64,000 bases of DNA from Thermotoga maritima MSB8. Its GTDB lineage: Bacteria > Thermotogota > Thermotogae > Thermotogales > Thermotogaceae. The notes below the pieces were generated by a model that worked only from the letters and a program-made list of their open reading frames with translations, searched no databases and was not told the origin of the DNA. The position numbers were made by a program, and so were the translations under genes. The stretch spans positions 758,465 to 822,464 of the forward strand of contig NC_000853.1 of assembly GCF_000008545.1 (NCBI RefSeq). The letters run 5' to 3'. Of the stretch, positions 56,022-64,000 are shown piece after piece; position 1 is the stretch's first letter; every line of letters starts with the position of its first letter.

Positions 56022-56643
56022 AAAGCTCATTCTCCTGACGGGAATATTCGTCTCTGCTTTGACCATATCCAACGTGATCGCAGGAAAACTGGTGAACATA
56101 GGGCCTTTCCTTGTCCCGGTGGCGGTTTTGTGTTACCCTATCACGTTCGCCGTAACGGATATCGTATCGGAAGTCTATGGGAAAAGAACAGCCCAGAAGA
56201 TGGTCTGGACGGGATTCTTCACGTCTCTGATCTTGGTGATCTACTCCCAGATTGCGGTTTTCTATCCTCCCGCTTCCATCTTTGCAAACAACGAAGCCTT
56301 CGTGAAGGTTTTTGGATCAACTCCGAGGATCGTGCTCGCGAGTATTCTGGCTTACATCCTTTCACAAACTCACGACGTCTGGGCCTTCCACTTCTGGAAG
56401 AAGATCACCAGAGGATCACACCTGTGGCTCAGAAACAACCTGTCCACGATGGTCTCCCAGTTCATAGACACGCTCACCTTCATCACCGTGGCGTTCGCTG
56501 GAACGATTCCGGGGAACGTGCTTGTTCAGATGATCTTTTCCCAGTATGTGGTGAAGCTGATCATGGCACTGATCGACACACCTTTCGTGTATCTTGGGGT
56601 GAAACTGGTCAGCGGCCAGTGGACAGTGAAAGAAGGGAGCTGA
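56005..56643 (+). CDS. YhhQ-family queuosine-precursor transporter
   Basis: A 212-residue integral membrane protein with about six helices. Family landmarks of the COG1738/YhhQ group: [71 protein letters not shown]. YhhQ takes up preQ0/preQ1. Overlap with queF by 17 bp supports the assignment. Confidence 0.9.
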
Positions 56644-56648
56644 TTTCT

Positions 56649-57401
56649 TTGATAGTTGCAAGGGGGCTAACCAGGAAGTTCGGGGATTTCACCGCGGTCG
56701 ATCACATCGATCTTTCGGTGAGGCCGGGGGAGATATACGGCTTTTTGGGACCGAACGGTGCGGGGAAAACCACCACAATAAAGATGCTCACCGGAGTTTT
56801 GAAACCAACGGAAGGAGAAGTGGAAATCCTCGGCATGAAAATGAGCACCCACGAGATCGAGATAAAGAAGAGTATCGGTGTGATACCAGACGAGCCAAAG
56901 ATCTATTCGCATCTGACGGGGAAGGAGTTTCTGGATTTCATCATCGAGATTTACGATCTGAAAGAAGAAGAGATCGATAAGAGGATAGCGGAGCTCTGCG
57001 AGGCCTTCAAAGTGGATTATCTCGGAAAAAGGGTCGGTGAGATGTCCCACGGTATGAAACAGAAGCTCATGCTGGTCAGCGTTTTCATGAGAAAGCCGAA
57101 GGTGATATTTCTCGATGAACCGACGGTAGGGCTCGATGCGAAGAGTGCAAGGATATTGAAACTCCTTTTGAGAAAGTACGCTGACGAGGGAGCCGCAATA
57201 TTTCTCACCACCCACATATTGGAGATCGCAGAAAAGATGTGCGATAGGATAGGCATTATAAACAAGGGCAGACTGATAGCGGAAGGTACCATGGAAGAGC
57301 TCAGAAAGCTCGCCGGTCAGAAAGAAGCCAGTCTGGAGGATCTGTTCCTCCAGCTCACCGCGGAGGGAGAAGAGATAGAAGAGATCATAAAGGAGCTGTG
57401 A
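56649..57401 (+). CDS. ABC transporter ATP-binding protein
   Basis: A 250-residue ATPase: Walker A GPNGAGKTTTIKMLTG, signature MSHGMKQKLMLVSVF (MSHG in place of LSGG), Walker B VIFLDEPTVGLDAKSA and switch His in FLTTHILEIAEK. It pairs with the permease that follows with 4 bp overlap. Start is TTG 56649 (IVARGLTRKFGDF), 6 bases after GGGAGCTGAT; longer in-frame starts run through the transporter gene and are not real. The substrate is unknown. Confidence 0.92.
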   Translation: MIVARGLTRKFGDFTAVDHIDLSVRPGEIYGFLGPNGAGKTTTIKMLTGVLKPTEGEVEILGMKMSTHEIEIKKSIGVIPDEPKIYSHLTGKEFLDFIIEIYDLKEEEIDKRIAELCEAFKVDYLGKRVGEMSHGMKQKLMLVSVFMRKPKVIFLDEPTVGLDAKSARILKLLLRKYADEGAAIFLTTHILEIAEKMCDRIGIINKGRLIAEGTMEELRKLAGQKEASLEDLFLQLTAEGEEIEEIIKEL

Positions 57402-57424
57402 AATTAAATCTGGAGGTGGTACAC

Positions 57425-58891
57425 ATGTCTGCTTCCTCCCAATCCTCTGAAGGGGATGGGTCTCCGCAGACAATTTCTATGAGAAAACTTTCTGTTTTGC
57501 TCAGATACGCTCCGGCTCGTGGGAGGAAAGGGTTGTACTCTGTTCTCATCTCTGTTTTGATGACGGGTTTTCTGTTCTACTCACTCATGGGGAACAATTT
57601 CAAAGCGATACTCGAAGAGTTCGGAGAAGAAGCTTTCTCTGCTTCACTTTCTTTTTCGACCACCATGTTTTCTGTGATGTTTCTTCTCGGTGTGTCTTTT
57701 TATCTTTCCAATTCGCTCGTTCTGGAGGGAGAGATCGAGTTTCTGCTCACCCTTCCCGTTGAAAGGAGCACGATAGTGATCTATCAGCTGTTGATATCCC
57801 TCTTCTATCAGTCCTTCATTCTCATAATGATGGTTCTTAATTTCTTCATGTATTCTCTTTTGATGAACAACTGGATGCCCTTCGTCACCGGAGTGTTTCA
57901 CACCGTTTTTCTGCTCCTCGGGGGAGCCATTCTTTCAGTTCTGTTTGGAAGGCTCTTGAGAACCTCGCTGTCACGGAAGCTTTACTCGCTGATTCAACTT
58001 CTTGCCGTGTTCCTGTTTCTGATACTCGTCAACCTTCCTGATTTCTCCGTATCTTTTGGAAGATGGTTCATCTCAAACTGGAACGTTTTCGCGTACGCTG
58101 TTTTTTCAAGAGAAAATCCGATCTTTCTTCTCTATGAAATTCTGATATGTCTTGGAACTTTCCTCGTCTTTCGGGTGATTTCCACAACTGTCATGTTCGA
58201 ACCTGTCCTGCGTAAAGAAAGAATGCCCGTTGAAAAACCCACGCGGTTTCCGGGTAAGGGGTTTTTCAAGAAGGATCTCATCACGCTCCTCCGGGAAGAA
58301 AGATCGCTCTACCTTCTTTTGTACCCAATCGGTTTTGGTGTTCTCATGACGTTCGTTGGAAGTCCCGATTTTGGGTTGATCTTTGCAATCGGGATCGCAG
58401 CGCTCTACAATGCGACGATGAGCGCTATGCTGTGGAGAAAGGAAATGGAAGTGTGGCCTCTCCCAAAGGTTTTACCCGTCAAGACGAGTGAAGTGATGAT
58501 TTCGAAGATACTCGTTTCATCTCTGCTGAACTCGGCTGTCGTTTCTGCTTTTGTCATCTTTCTGGCAATTTATCAGAAGCAGGTGTTCTACATTTTCTTC
58601 GCACCGGCGGGTTTGAGTCTGTTTCTTTTCATCTCGGCTCTTGGGCTACTTCTTTCTAAGTGGGAAAAAACTGGAAGCCTCACGAATCCGGCGAAGGTCT
58701 TTTCTGGTCCTGAAATACTCCTTCTGCAGCTTGTGGCCATAGGGGTTGTCGGTGTGCTCGGATACGCTCTTTCAACGGGTTCTCACCTGATGTTCTTCTC
58801 GATCCTGTTAGCCACCGTGGTGGGAAGCGTCTTTGGATTCATCTGGGCATTCAAGCGTATCGTCTTTCGTGCTGAGCGGCTCGAGGAATGA
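57425..58891 (+). CDS. ABC transporter permease with IS605-end-like insert near the N-terminus
   Basis: A 488-residue membrane protein with about twelve hydrophobic segments (YLSNSLVLEGEIEFLLTLPV after helices 1-2, and GPEILLLQLVAIGVVGVLGY near the end), like the long YhaP-type ABC-2 exporters. GGAGGTGG lies 5 bases before ATG 57425. The next 15 or so codons read SASSQSSEGDGSPQTIS, unlike a permease start, and come from a 26-base segment nearly identical to the right end of the IS605 element at 44632-44657. The family-like protein begins at MRKLSVLLRYAPARG (ATG 57479). The 3' end overlaps the PfkB gene by 84 bp. Confidence 0.83.
   Translation: MSASSQSSEGDGSPQTISMRKLSVLLRYAPARGRKGLYSVLISVLMTGFLFYSLMGNNFKAILEEFGEEAFSASLSFSTTMFSVMFLLGVSFYLSNSLVLEGEIEFLLTLPVERSTIVIYQLLISLFYQSFILIMMVLNFFMYSLLMNNWMPFVTGVFHTVFLLLGGAILSVLFGRLLRTSLSRKLYSLIQLLAVFLFLILVNLPDFSVSFGRWFISNWNVFAYAVFSRENPIFLLYEILICLGTFLVFRVISTTVMFEPVLRKERMPVEKPTRFPGKGFFKKDLITLLREERSLYLLLYPIGFGVLMTFVGSPDFGLIFAIGIAALYNATMSAMLWRKEMEVWPLPKVLPVKTSEVMISKILVSSLLNSAVVSAFVIFLAIYQKQVFYIFFAPAGLSLFLFISALGLLLSKWEKTGSLTNPAKVFSGPEILLLQLVAIGVVGVLGYALSTGSHLMFFSILLATVVGSVFGFIWAFKRIVFRAERLEE
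57427..57471 (+). repeat. Solitary IS605-end-like hairpin inside a coding region
   Basis: Bases 57435-57460 match 44632-44657 of the IS element at 25 of 26 positions. It is bounded by GTCTGC (57427-57432) and GCAGAC (57466-57471), a 6-base inverted repeat, so the whole can fold as a hairpin right after the start codon. No transposase gene is adjacent. Confidence 0.7.
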
Positions 58892-59620
58892 GATCCTCTC
58901 AAAGGGGGTCACATTTTCTTTTTGACCGAGAATCTGAGAGCACTTCACGGCTTCTTCGAGAATTTCTTTCTTTGACTTTCCAAGGGGAAGATGGTGCACG
59001 AAGACGATGTCGAACAGATCTCCCAGTCCGATCGAGTGAGGATAGGAAATGCCGTTTCCTGGAACGTACACTTCTCCCCATCTTGCCCCTTTCGAACCCA
59101 TCTTCACAACGTCGCACTTTCTGAAAGAACACTCGCGCTCGTTTCCTATCACGAGAGCGTTCAAATCGCTGGTGTCGAATCTTGCACCTGGTCCCACGTC
59201 CAGAATCACGTTTTTGGTGTTTTCACAGATCTTTCTTATCGTTTTTTCTGGAATCTCTCCAGTCACGAAAACAAGGTCGTATTCGCTCAAAGAGGGCAGT
59301 TTCATCTCTTTTCTGTTCACACCTGGATCGACGGCGAGGGGCTTGTCGTTGTGGGCGATGAAGATTCCAGTTTTTCCACCCTGAATAGTGGACATATGTG
59401 AGGTGTCAAAACTTGCTTTTTCCAAGAGTTCTACTATTTGTTTTCCCCTCCAGTCATCCCCAATGTTCGAGTAGAAGTCAACGGTGTGACCCAAAAGGAA
59501 CAGGCCATAGGCCACGTTGAGGCCGGATCCTCCCGGTGATTCCCTTATGGTCGAAGAGTGTGGATTTTCACCGAAGATGAAGATATCCCAGAAAGTACCA
59601 CCCACAACGGCTATCTTCAA
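58808..59620 (-). CDS. PfkB-family carbohydrate kinase
   Basis: A 270-residue ribokinase-fold kinase. N-terminal VVGGTFWDIFIFGENP, ESPGGSGLNVAYGLFLLGHT (PfkB signature 1), NIGDDWRGKQIVELL, ILDVGPGARFD, and the anion-hole/catalytic segment as IGLGDLFDIVFVHHLP (usually GAGD; here GLGD). The substrate is a sugar or nucleoside, undefined. Its final 84 bases overlap the end of the ABC permease on the plus strand, an unusually long convergent overlap. The start is 49 bases from the divergent DUF1611 gene. Confidence 0.85.
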   Translation of the reverse strand: MKIAVVGGTFWDIFIFGENPHSSTIRESPGGSGLNVAYGLFLLGHTVDFYSNIGDDWRGKQIVELLEKASFDTSHMSTIQGGKTGIFIAHNDKPLAVDPGVNRKEMKLPSLSEYDLVFVTGEIPEKTIRKICENTKNVILDVGPGARFDTSDLNALVIGNERECSFRKCDVVKMGSKGARWGEVYVPGNGISYPHSIGLGDLFDIVFVHHLPLGKSKKEILEEAVKCSQILGQKENVTPFERISFLEPLSTKDDTLECPDESKDASHHGG

Positions 59621-59644
59621 AGCGGAAACCTCCCATGGTAGAAT
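59616..59644 (+). promoter_or_regulatory. Promoter of DUF1611-comB
   Basis: TTCAAA (59616-59621), 17 bases, TAGAAT (59639-59644) with extended TGG. The -35 lies within the first codons of the divergent PfkB gene. Confidence 0.55.
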
Positions 59645-59669
59645 CTTTTAAAAAACGGAGGGAAAGAGA

Positions 59670-60686
59670 ATGGATCTCTGGAAATTATACCAGCCCGGCA
59701 CACCAGCGGCGATCGTGGCGTGGGGACAGCTGGGAACAGCTCATGCCAAAACCACCTATGGACTTCTAAGGCACAGCAGACTCTTCAAACCCGTTTGTGT
59801 AGTCGCGGAACACGAAGGGAAGATGGCGAGTGACTTTGTGAAGCCCGTTCGATACGACGTGCCCGTGGTCTCCTCTGTTGAAAAGGCGAAAGAAATGGGA
59901 GCTGAGGTTCTGATAATTGGAGTGTCGAATCCTGGTGGATATCTGGAAGAGCAGATAGCGACACTCGTAAAAAAGGCACTCTCACTCGGTATGGATGTCA
60001 TTTCTGGTCTTCATTTCAAAATCTCACAGCAAACAGAATTTCTGAAGATTGCCCATGAAAACGGTACGAGAATAATAGACATTCGCATTCCACCTCTCGA
60101 GCTCGACGTTCTCAGGGGAGGTATATACCGAAAGAAGATAAAAGTCGTCGGTGTATTCGGAACCGACTGCGTGGTAGGTAAAAGAACCACCGCTGTTCAG
60201 CTCTGGGAAAGAGCTCTGGAGAAGGGGATCAAAGCGGGTTTTCTCGCAACAGGACAGACAGGGATCCTCATAGGAGCGGATGCGGGGTACGTGATCGACG
60301 CTGTTCCCGCGGATTTCGTTTCCGGTGTGGTGGAAAAAGCTGTTCTGAAACTCGAAAAAACGGGAAAAGAGATCGTCTTCGTGGAGGGACAAGGAGCCCT
60401 GAGACATCCCGCTTACGGCCAGGTCACCCTCGGCCTTCTGTACGGTTCCAATCCTGACGTGGTTTTCCTGGTTCACGATCCGAGCAGAGACCATTTTGAA
60501 TCTTTCCCGGAAATTCCAAAAAAACCGGATTTTGAAGAGGAAAGAAGGTTGATAGAGACTCTCTCTAACGCGAAGGTGATAGGTGGGGTGTCTCTCAACG
60601 GAGGCTTCGAAACGGATCTTCCCGTTTACGATCCGTTCAACACAGATGACCTCGACGAGATGCTGGAGAGGGCAATGGTATGGTAG
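59670..60686 (+). CDS. DUF1611 family P-loop protein (DgcN-like)
   Basis: A 338-residue DUF1611 protein. The N-terminal half is Rossmann-like (AAIVAWGQLGTAHAKTTYGL); the C-terminal half is a P-loop domain with VVGVFGTDCVVGKRTTAVQL and FVEGQGALRHPAYGQ, related to MinD/BioD-type NTPases. Some relatives (DgcN) have been tied to D-glutamate metabolism together with DgcA; no dgcA-like gene is adjacent here, so I do not assign that role. ATG 59670 follows ACGGAGGG. It overlaps comB by 7 bp. Confidence 0.85.
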   Translation: MDLWKLYQPGTPAAIVAWGQLGTAHAKTTYGLLRHSRLFKPVCVVAEHEGKMASDFVKPVRYDVPVVSSVEKAKEMGAEVLIIGVSNPGGYLEEQIATLVKKALSLGMDVISGLHFKISQQTEFLKIAHENGTRIIDIRIPPLELDVLRGGIYRKKIKVVGVFGTDCVVGKRTTAVQLWERALEKGIKAGFLATGQTGILIGADAGYVIDAVPADFVSGVVEKAVLKLEKTGKEIVFVEGQGALRHPAYGQVTLGLLYGSNPDVVFLVHDPSRDHFESFPEIPKKPDFEEERRLIETLSNAKVIGGVSLNGGFETDLPVYDPFNTDDLDEMLERAMVW

Positions 60687-61363
60687 ACGTTGTAATGGCA
60701 CCATGCTCACCTGTGGAGTGTAGAACGGCGGTTGTGATAGATGTTCTGAGGGCAACTAGCACCATTGTGACCGCTCTTTCGAACGGTGCTTCTGGTGTGA
60801 TACCCGTGAAAACCATCGAAGAGGCTCTGGAGAAGAAAAAAGAAGGTGTTCTGATCTGCGGAGAGAGGAACGCACAAAAACCGAAAGGATTCAACCTTGG
60901 AAATTCCCCTCTGGAATACAGGAAGGAAAAGATATCAGGAAAAACCATCGTTCTCACGACCACAAACGGCACTCAGGTGATAGAGAAAATCAGAAGTGAA
61001 GAGATAATAGCGGCTTCTTTTTTGAATTTGTCAGCGGTCGTTGAGTATTTGAAAAGCAAAGAAGACATACTGCTCGTGTGTGCTGGAACGAACGGCAGAT
61101 TCTCCCTGGAAGATTTTCTGCTCGCTGGCGCGATAGTGAAGAGGCTAAAGCGAAACGATCTTGGGGACGGCGCTCACGCGGCGGAGAGGTATTTTGAGTC
61201 CGTGGAAAACACAAGGGAGGAGATCAAAAAACACTCCTCCCACGCAAAAAGGCTGATTTCTCTTGGATTCGAAAACGATATCGAATTCTGCACGACTGAG
61301 GATCTTTTCAAAACAGTACCTGCCCTCGTGAACGGTGTGTTCATTCTGAAAGAATTTCCGTGA
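60680..61363 (+). CDS. comB: ComB, 2-phosphosulfolactate phosphatase
   Basis: A 227-residue ComB-family phosphatase: RTAVVIDVLRATSTIVTAL, GERNAQKPKGFNLGNSP, IVLTTTNGTQVIEKI and CAGTNGRFSLEDFLLAGAI are the family's conserved blocks. ComB dephosphorylates 2-phosphosulfolactate in the coenzyme M route of methanogens; Thermotoga does not make coenzyme M, so the in vivo substrate is uncertain. Start at 60680 inside the DUF1611 gene implies co-expression. The last 23 bases overlap fabD on the other strand. Confidence 0.88.
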   Translation: MVDVVMAPCSPVECRTAVVIDVLRATSTIVTALSNGASGVIPVKTIEEALEKKKEGVLICGERNAQKPKGFNLGNSPLEYRKEKISGKTIVLTTTNGTQVIEKIRSEEIIAASFLNLSAVVEYLKSKEDILLVCAGTNGRFSLEDFLLAGAIVKRLKRNDLGDGAHAAERYFESVENTREEIKKHSSHAKRLISLGFENDIEFCTTEDLFKTVPALVNGVFILKEFP

Positions 61364-62222
61364 AGTGCTTTGCGTTCGCTCCCATTCTTCTACACAGGTT
61401 TTTCAAAACGGTCTTTGGACCAACTTCAACGAACTCGGTTACTCCCATTTTTTTCATGGTGTCAACCGACTGTTTCCACAGAACCGGCCCTGTAATCTGT
61501 TCGATTATGTTCCTCTTTATCTCTTCAGGATTTTCCGTTGGTTTTGCTGTCGAGTTCATAACGATGGGCCATCTCGGCTTTTTGAAGTCCACCTTCTCCA
61601 CTTCTTCCTTCATTTTCTCCCTGGCGTACTCCAGAAACGGTGTGTGAAACGGGCTTGAAACCATGAGTTCCACGACACGGCGAGCTCCTTTCTCTTTGAG
61701 AATCTCCATTGCCTTTTCCACCGATTCCTTCAACCCACTGATCACAACCTGATCGTGGGAATTGTAGTTCGCTATGTAAACCCCTTCGATAGAGTTCACC
61801 ACTTCTTCTATGGTTTCAATGTTGAGCCCTATGACAGCGGCCATCGTGCCTTTCCCCGGTTCCAGTGCCTTCGACATGTACTCTCCCCTTTTTCTCACAA
61901 GATAAAGCCCCGTCTCGAAATCGTAGACTCCTGCCACTGCCAGGGCGGTGTACTCTCCGAGGCTGTGTCCTGCCACAACATCGGGCAGGATACCTCTCTT
62001 CTCCAGCTCGAGAAAAGCGATGTAACTCGTTATGTAGATCGAAGGCTGGGCGTTCTCTGTGAGTTTCAATGTTTCTTCGTCACCGTTCATGATCTCCGTG
62101 ATATCAAAGCCCAGTACCTTTTTCGATCTTTCGAATATTTCTTTCGAAGACTCGTAAACGGAAAAATCCTTCGCCATTCCAGAGTACTGCGATCCCTGTC
62201 CGGGAAAGACAAACGCTCTCAC
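61341..62222 (-). CDS. fabD: FabD, malonyl-CoA:ACP transacylase
   Basis: A 293-residue malonyl-CoA:acyl-carrier-protein transacylase that loads malonyl groups for fatty-acid elongation. FVFPGQGSQYSGMAKDF at the N-terminus, nucleophile Ser in VVAGHSLGEYTALAVAG, an Arg-containing KRGEYMSKALEPGKGTMAAV, catalytic His in VSSPFHTPFLEYA and the ending FVEVGPKTVLKNL. The start overlaps bioY by 4 bp. It is the last gene of the fab run in this window. Confidence 0.96.
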   Translation of the reverse strand: MRAFVFPGQGSQYSGMAKDFSVYESSKEIFERSKKVLGFDITEIMNGDEETLKLTENAQPSIYITSYIAFLELEKRGILPDVVAGHSLGEYTALAVAGVYDFETGLYLVRKRGEYMSKALEPGKGTMAAVIGLNIETIEEVVNSIEGVYIANYNSHDQVVISGLKESVEKAMEILKEKGARRVVELMVSSPFHTPFLEYAREKMKEEVEKVDFKKPRWPIVMNSTAKPTENPEEIKRNIIEQITGPVLWKQSVDTMKKMGVTEFVEVGPKTVLKNLCRRMGANAKHFTEILSE

Positions 62223-62728
62223 CGTTCCACCTCCAGTTTCTTGAGCCTCAGCGCTATCAGAGCAGCAACGACCAGTTTTATCAGATCGAACCAGACGAAG
62301 GGAACGAATCCCACGGAAATTGCCTTCCTGATATCGTGAACGTAGAAGTTCAATACAAAGACACCGAGCGCATAGATGATGCCGAGTCCTGCTACCCCGG
62401 AAGCGAGATACCAGGCGAAACTTTCCTTCTTTTCAGCCAGAAGGCCGATCACGAACGCTCCGAGGATGAATCCGAAGAGGTACCCACCAGTTGGTCCCAC
62501 AAGGACCTGCGCACCACCCTTGAAATTCGCAAAGACGGGAAGTCCCATGGCTCCAAGCAGAACGTACGTTGCAACTGCAAGAGTTCCGTATTTCTTTCCC
62601 AGAACGTACGCTGAAAGAAAGACAAAGAACACCTGAAGGGTAAAGGGAACAGGCCCCAGAGGGATCGAGATCCATGCCCCCACCACGATGAGAGCTGTGA
62701 AAATCCCTGCCTTTATGAGCTGCCTCAC
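62219..62728 (-). CDS. bioY: BioY biotin transporter, S component
   Basis: A 169-residue membrane protein with about six helices. ISIPLGPVPFTLQVFFVFLS and the LVGPTGGYLFGFILGAFVIG block are the BioY biotin-binding signatures. BioY takes up biotin alone or with an ECF AT-module. It lies between fabK and fabD with 4 bp overlaps on both sides; biotin is the cofactor of acetyl-CoA carboxylase that supplies malonyl-CoA, which explains its place in a fatty-acid operon. Confidence 0.95.
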   Translation of the reverse strand: MRQLIKAGIFTALIVVGAWISIPLGPVPFTLQVFFVFLSAYVLGKKYGTLAVATYVLLGAMGLPVFANFKGGAQVLVGPTGGYLFGFILGAFVIGLLAEKKESFAWYLASGVAGLGIIYALGVFVLNFYVHDIRKAISVGFVPFVWFDLIKLVVAALIALRLKKLEVER

Positions 62729-63669
62729 TCTTCGATGTACCCCCTCAGCTTCTCCACCGTTTCTTTGAACTCCTTCAGGATATCCTCTATGATCTGCTTC
62801 ACCGGTTTTATCTCATCGATCAAGCCGGCGCTCTGTCCCACCATGAAGGATCCTCTCTCCAGATCGCCTTCAACGACCGCTCTTCTGAGACTTCCCACCA
62901 GCATTTCTTCAGCCTGCATGGGGTTTTCAAACTCCATCTCCTGGATCTTCCTTGCAAAGGGAGTTCTGAGAACGCGCGCGGGGTGTCCAAGTTTGGCTCC
63001 CGTCACAACGGTGTCTCTTATGGAAGCCTTGACGATCTTTTCTTTGTAAACCGGGTGCACGTCGCTTTCCACACTCGCCACAAACCTGGTTCCCATCTGA
63101 ACGGCTTCCGCTCCGAGTGCGAAGGCGGCTGCCATACCTCTTCCGTCGGCGATGCCTCCCGCTGCGATCACGGGGATGTTCACACTCCTGGAGACTTTGT
63201 TGACGAGAACGAAGGTTGTGACTTCACCTATGTGTCCACCGGACTCCATCCCTTCCGCTATCACCGCATCCGCTCCCGCTCTTTCCACCATCCTTGCCAG
63301 AGAGTCGGAGGCGACAACGGGTATCACCTTTGTTCCGTTTTCCTTGAGTTCCCTTATGTACTTCGTTGGGTTTCCCGCACCGAACGTGACGACGGGTACT
63401 TTCTCTTCTATGCACACCTTGACGAGATCGTCCGCCCACGGAGAGACAAGGATTATGTTTACACCGAAGGGTTTGTCCGTCTTCTGTCTGAGTTCGGAGA
63501 TCGCTTTTCTCAGGTCGTCCGGCTTCATGGCTCCGGATCCGATGATTCCAAGTCCTCCCGCCTCCGATACCGCTGCTGCGAGGGTGGGAGTTCCCGCCCA
63601 GGCCATTCCACCCATGAGGATTGGATGCTCTATTTCCAGAAGATCTGTCACTCTTGTTCTCACGGTCAT
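62725..63669 (-). CDS. fabK: FabK, FMN-dependent enoyl-ACP reductase II
   Basis: A 314-residue nitronate-monooxygenase-fold flavoprotein of the FabK type: [85 protein letters not shown] and [14 protein letters not shown]. FabK reduces trans-2-enoyl-ACP using NAD(P)H and FMN. The operon position with fabD and fabZ supports FabK over a nitronate monooxygenase. It overlaps fabZ and bioY by 4 bp each. Confidence 0.94.
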   Translation of the reverse strand: MTVRTRVTDLLEIEHPILMGGMAWAGTPTLAAAVSEAGGLGIIGSGAMKPDDLRKAISELRQKTDKPFGVNIILVSPWADDLVKVCIEEKVPVVTFGAGNPTKYIRELKENGTKVIPVVASDSLARMVERAGADAVIAEGMESGGHIGEVTTFVLVNKVSRSVNIPVIAAGGIADGRGMAAAFALGAEAVQMGTRFVASVESDVHPVYKEKIVKASIRDTVVTGAKLGHPARVLRTPFARKIQEMEFENPMQAEEMLVGSLRRAVVEGDLERGSFMVGQSAGLIDEIKPVKQIIEDILKEFKETVEKLRGYIEE

Positions 63670-64000
63670 TTCTTTTTCACCCCCAGCAAAAGCCTGGCTT
63701 TCGCCACGATTTTGTCATCGACCTTTGCAACTCCTTCCACCTGAACCGTGCCGAGTTTTTCACCGAGCTTTCTCACTTCGTAGATCAGCCTGTCACCCGG
63801 ACGTACCTCCTTCTTGAAACGCGCTTCGTCTATTCCGAGAAACAGAGGAATTCCTTCCACACTCTTCAAAAGGAGAATTCCAGCGGTCTGAGCAAGGCCC
63901 TCTACGATGAGAACACCCGGGTATATCGGATACTCCGGGAAATGTCCCTGGAAGACGGGATCAGAAATGCTGATGTTTTTGAAGGCGACGATCCTGTCTT
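63666..64000 (-). CDS. fabZ: FabZ, 3-hydroxyacyl-ACP dehydratase, partial
   Basis: The N-terminal part is cut by the right window edge. The frame is open to base 64000 and reads [20 protein letters not shown] then [14 protein letters not shown], containing the catalytic His of GHFP and the Glu of VEGLAQ. It removes water from 3-hydroxyacyl-ACP. The internal ATG near 63869 is downstream of these catalytic residues and is not the start. The stop overlaps fabK as ATGA. Confidence 0.93.
   Translation of the reverse strand, partial: DRIVAFKNISISDPVFQGHFPEYPIYPGVLIVEGLAQTAGILLLKSVEGIPLFLGIDEARFKKEVRPGDRLIYEVRKLGEKLGTVQVEGVAKVDDKIVAKARLLLGVKKK

Noticed and set aside
56130..56648. A long N-terminal extension of the ABC ATPase through the transporter gene
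   Set aside because: The added 173 codons run out of frame through yhhQ; the TTG at 56649 has a ribosome-binding site and gives the normal ATPase start.

Overview
The window looks like a hyperthermophilic Thermotogales chromosome, very probably Thermotoga maritima or a near-identical Thermotoga strain. I base this on recognisable proteins (MmtA maltosyltransferase, the encapsulin/ferritin-like cargo pair, the NADH:rubredoxin oxidoreductase/FprA oxygen-reduction pair, a ThiD-ThiN fusion, a His-type Thi4), on tightly overlapping genes with strong GGAGGTGAT-type Shine-Dalgarno sites, and on frequent GTG and TTG starts. Species identity comes from recall of protein sequences, not from a database search. 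Coding is almost continuous: no gap between genes reaches 300 bp.

Layout. 1-4319 (+): end of trmFO, a DUF342/FapA protein, manA, a calcineurin-like phosphoesterase and a coiled-coil protein. 4299-15824 (-): a long operon-like run from a uridine-kinase-like protein through envelope proteins, trmI, ctpA, a GT4 glycosyltransferase, a PPP phosphatase, coaD and thrS to an HD-GYP protein. 15885 (+): tRNA-Gln, divergent from that run. 15993-20436 (-): a GH4 glycosidase, then a SAM methyltransferase with the oxygen-reduction pair. 20548-27538 (-): two very large TPR/glycosyltransferase proteins (one visibly AT-rich) and flagellin with a sigma-28 promoter. 27698-31890 (+): hexapeptide acetyltransferase, GT4, MFS transporter, rpsB. 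31912-34141 (-): GntR-controlled ABC transporter plus YbjQ. 34265-44578: mmtA (+), rbgA, phosphohexomutase and radical SAM protein (-), then delta-prime-like protein, PSP1, DUF2905, L7Ae-like and infB (+). 44625-46340: a complete IS200/IS605 element (tnpA, tnpB and a hairpin-rich right end) that cut off the 3' end of a lipoprotein gene. 46877-49460: Mut7-C protein (-), peroxiredoxin, a 71-residue protein behind a near-consensus sigma-28 promoter, GH130 phosphorylase. 49503-51375: a short leader ORF with competing hairpins before an unknown 171-residue gene, facing the encapsulin nanocompartment operon. 51479-58891 (+): TPP riboswitch and a packed run thi4-thiC-(TIM barrel)-thiDN-queF-yhhQ-ABC ATPase-permease. 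58808-61363: PfkB kinase (-), DUF1611 and comB (+). 61341-64000 (-): fabD, bioY, fabK and the start of fabZ.

Most notable observations: (1) a leader ORF/attenuator-like structure before the gene facing encapsulin; (2) TAAA-N15-TCCGATAA in front of an undescribed 71-residue protein, matching the flagellin promoter in the same window; (3) a second, solitary copy of the IS605 end motif inside the N-terminal codons of an ABC permease; (4) an apparent 1-base frameshift at the 3' end of the encapsulin gene; (5) a TnpB lacking the usual RuvC-II glutamate; (6) an unassigned TIM-barrel gene in the thiamin operon; (7) the flagellin-linked glycosyltransferase/methyltransferase fusion.
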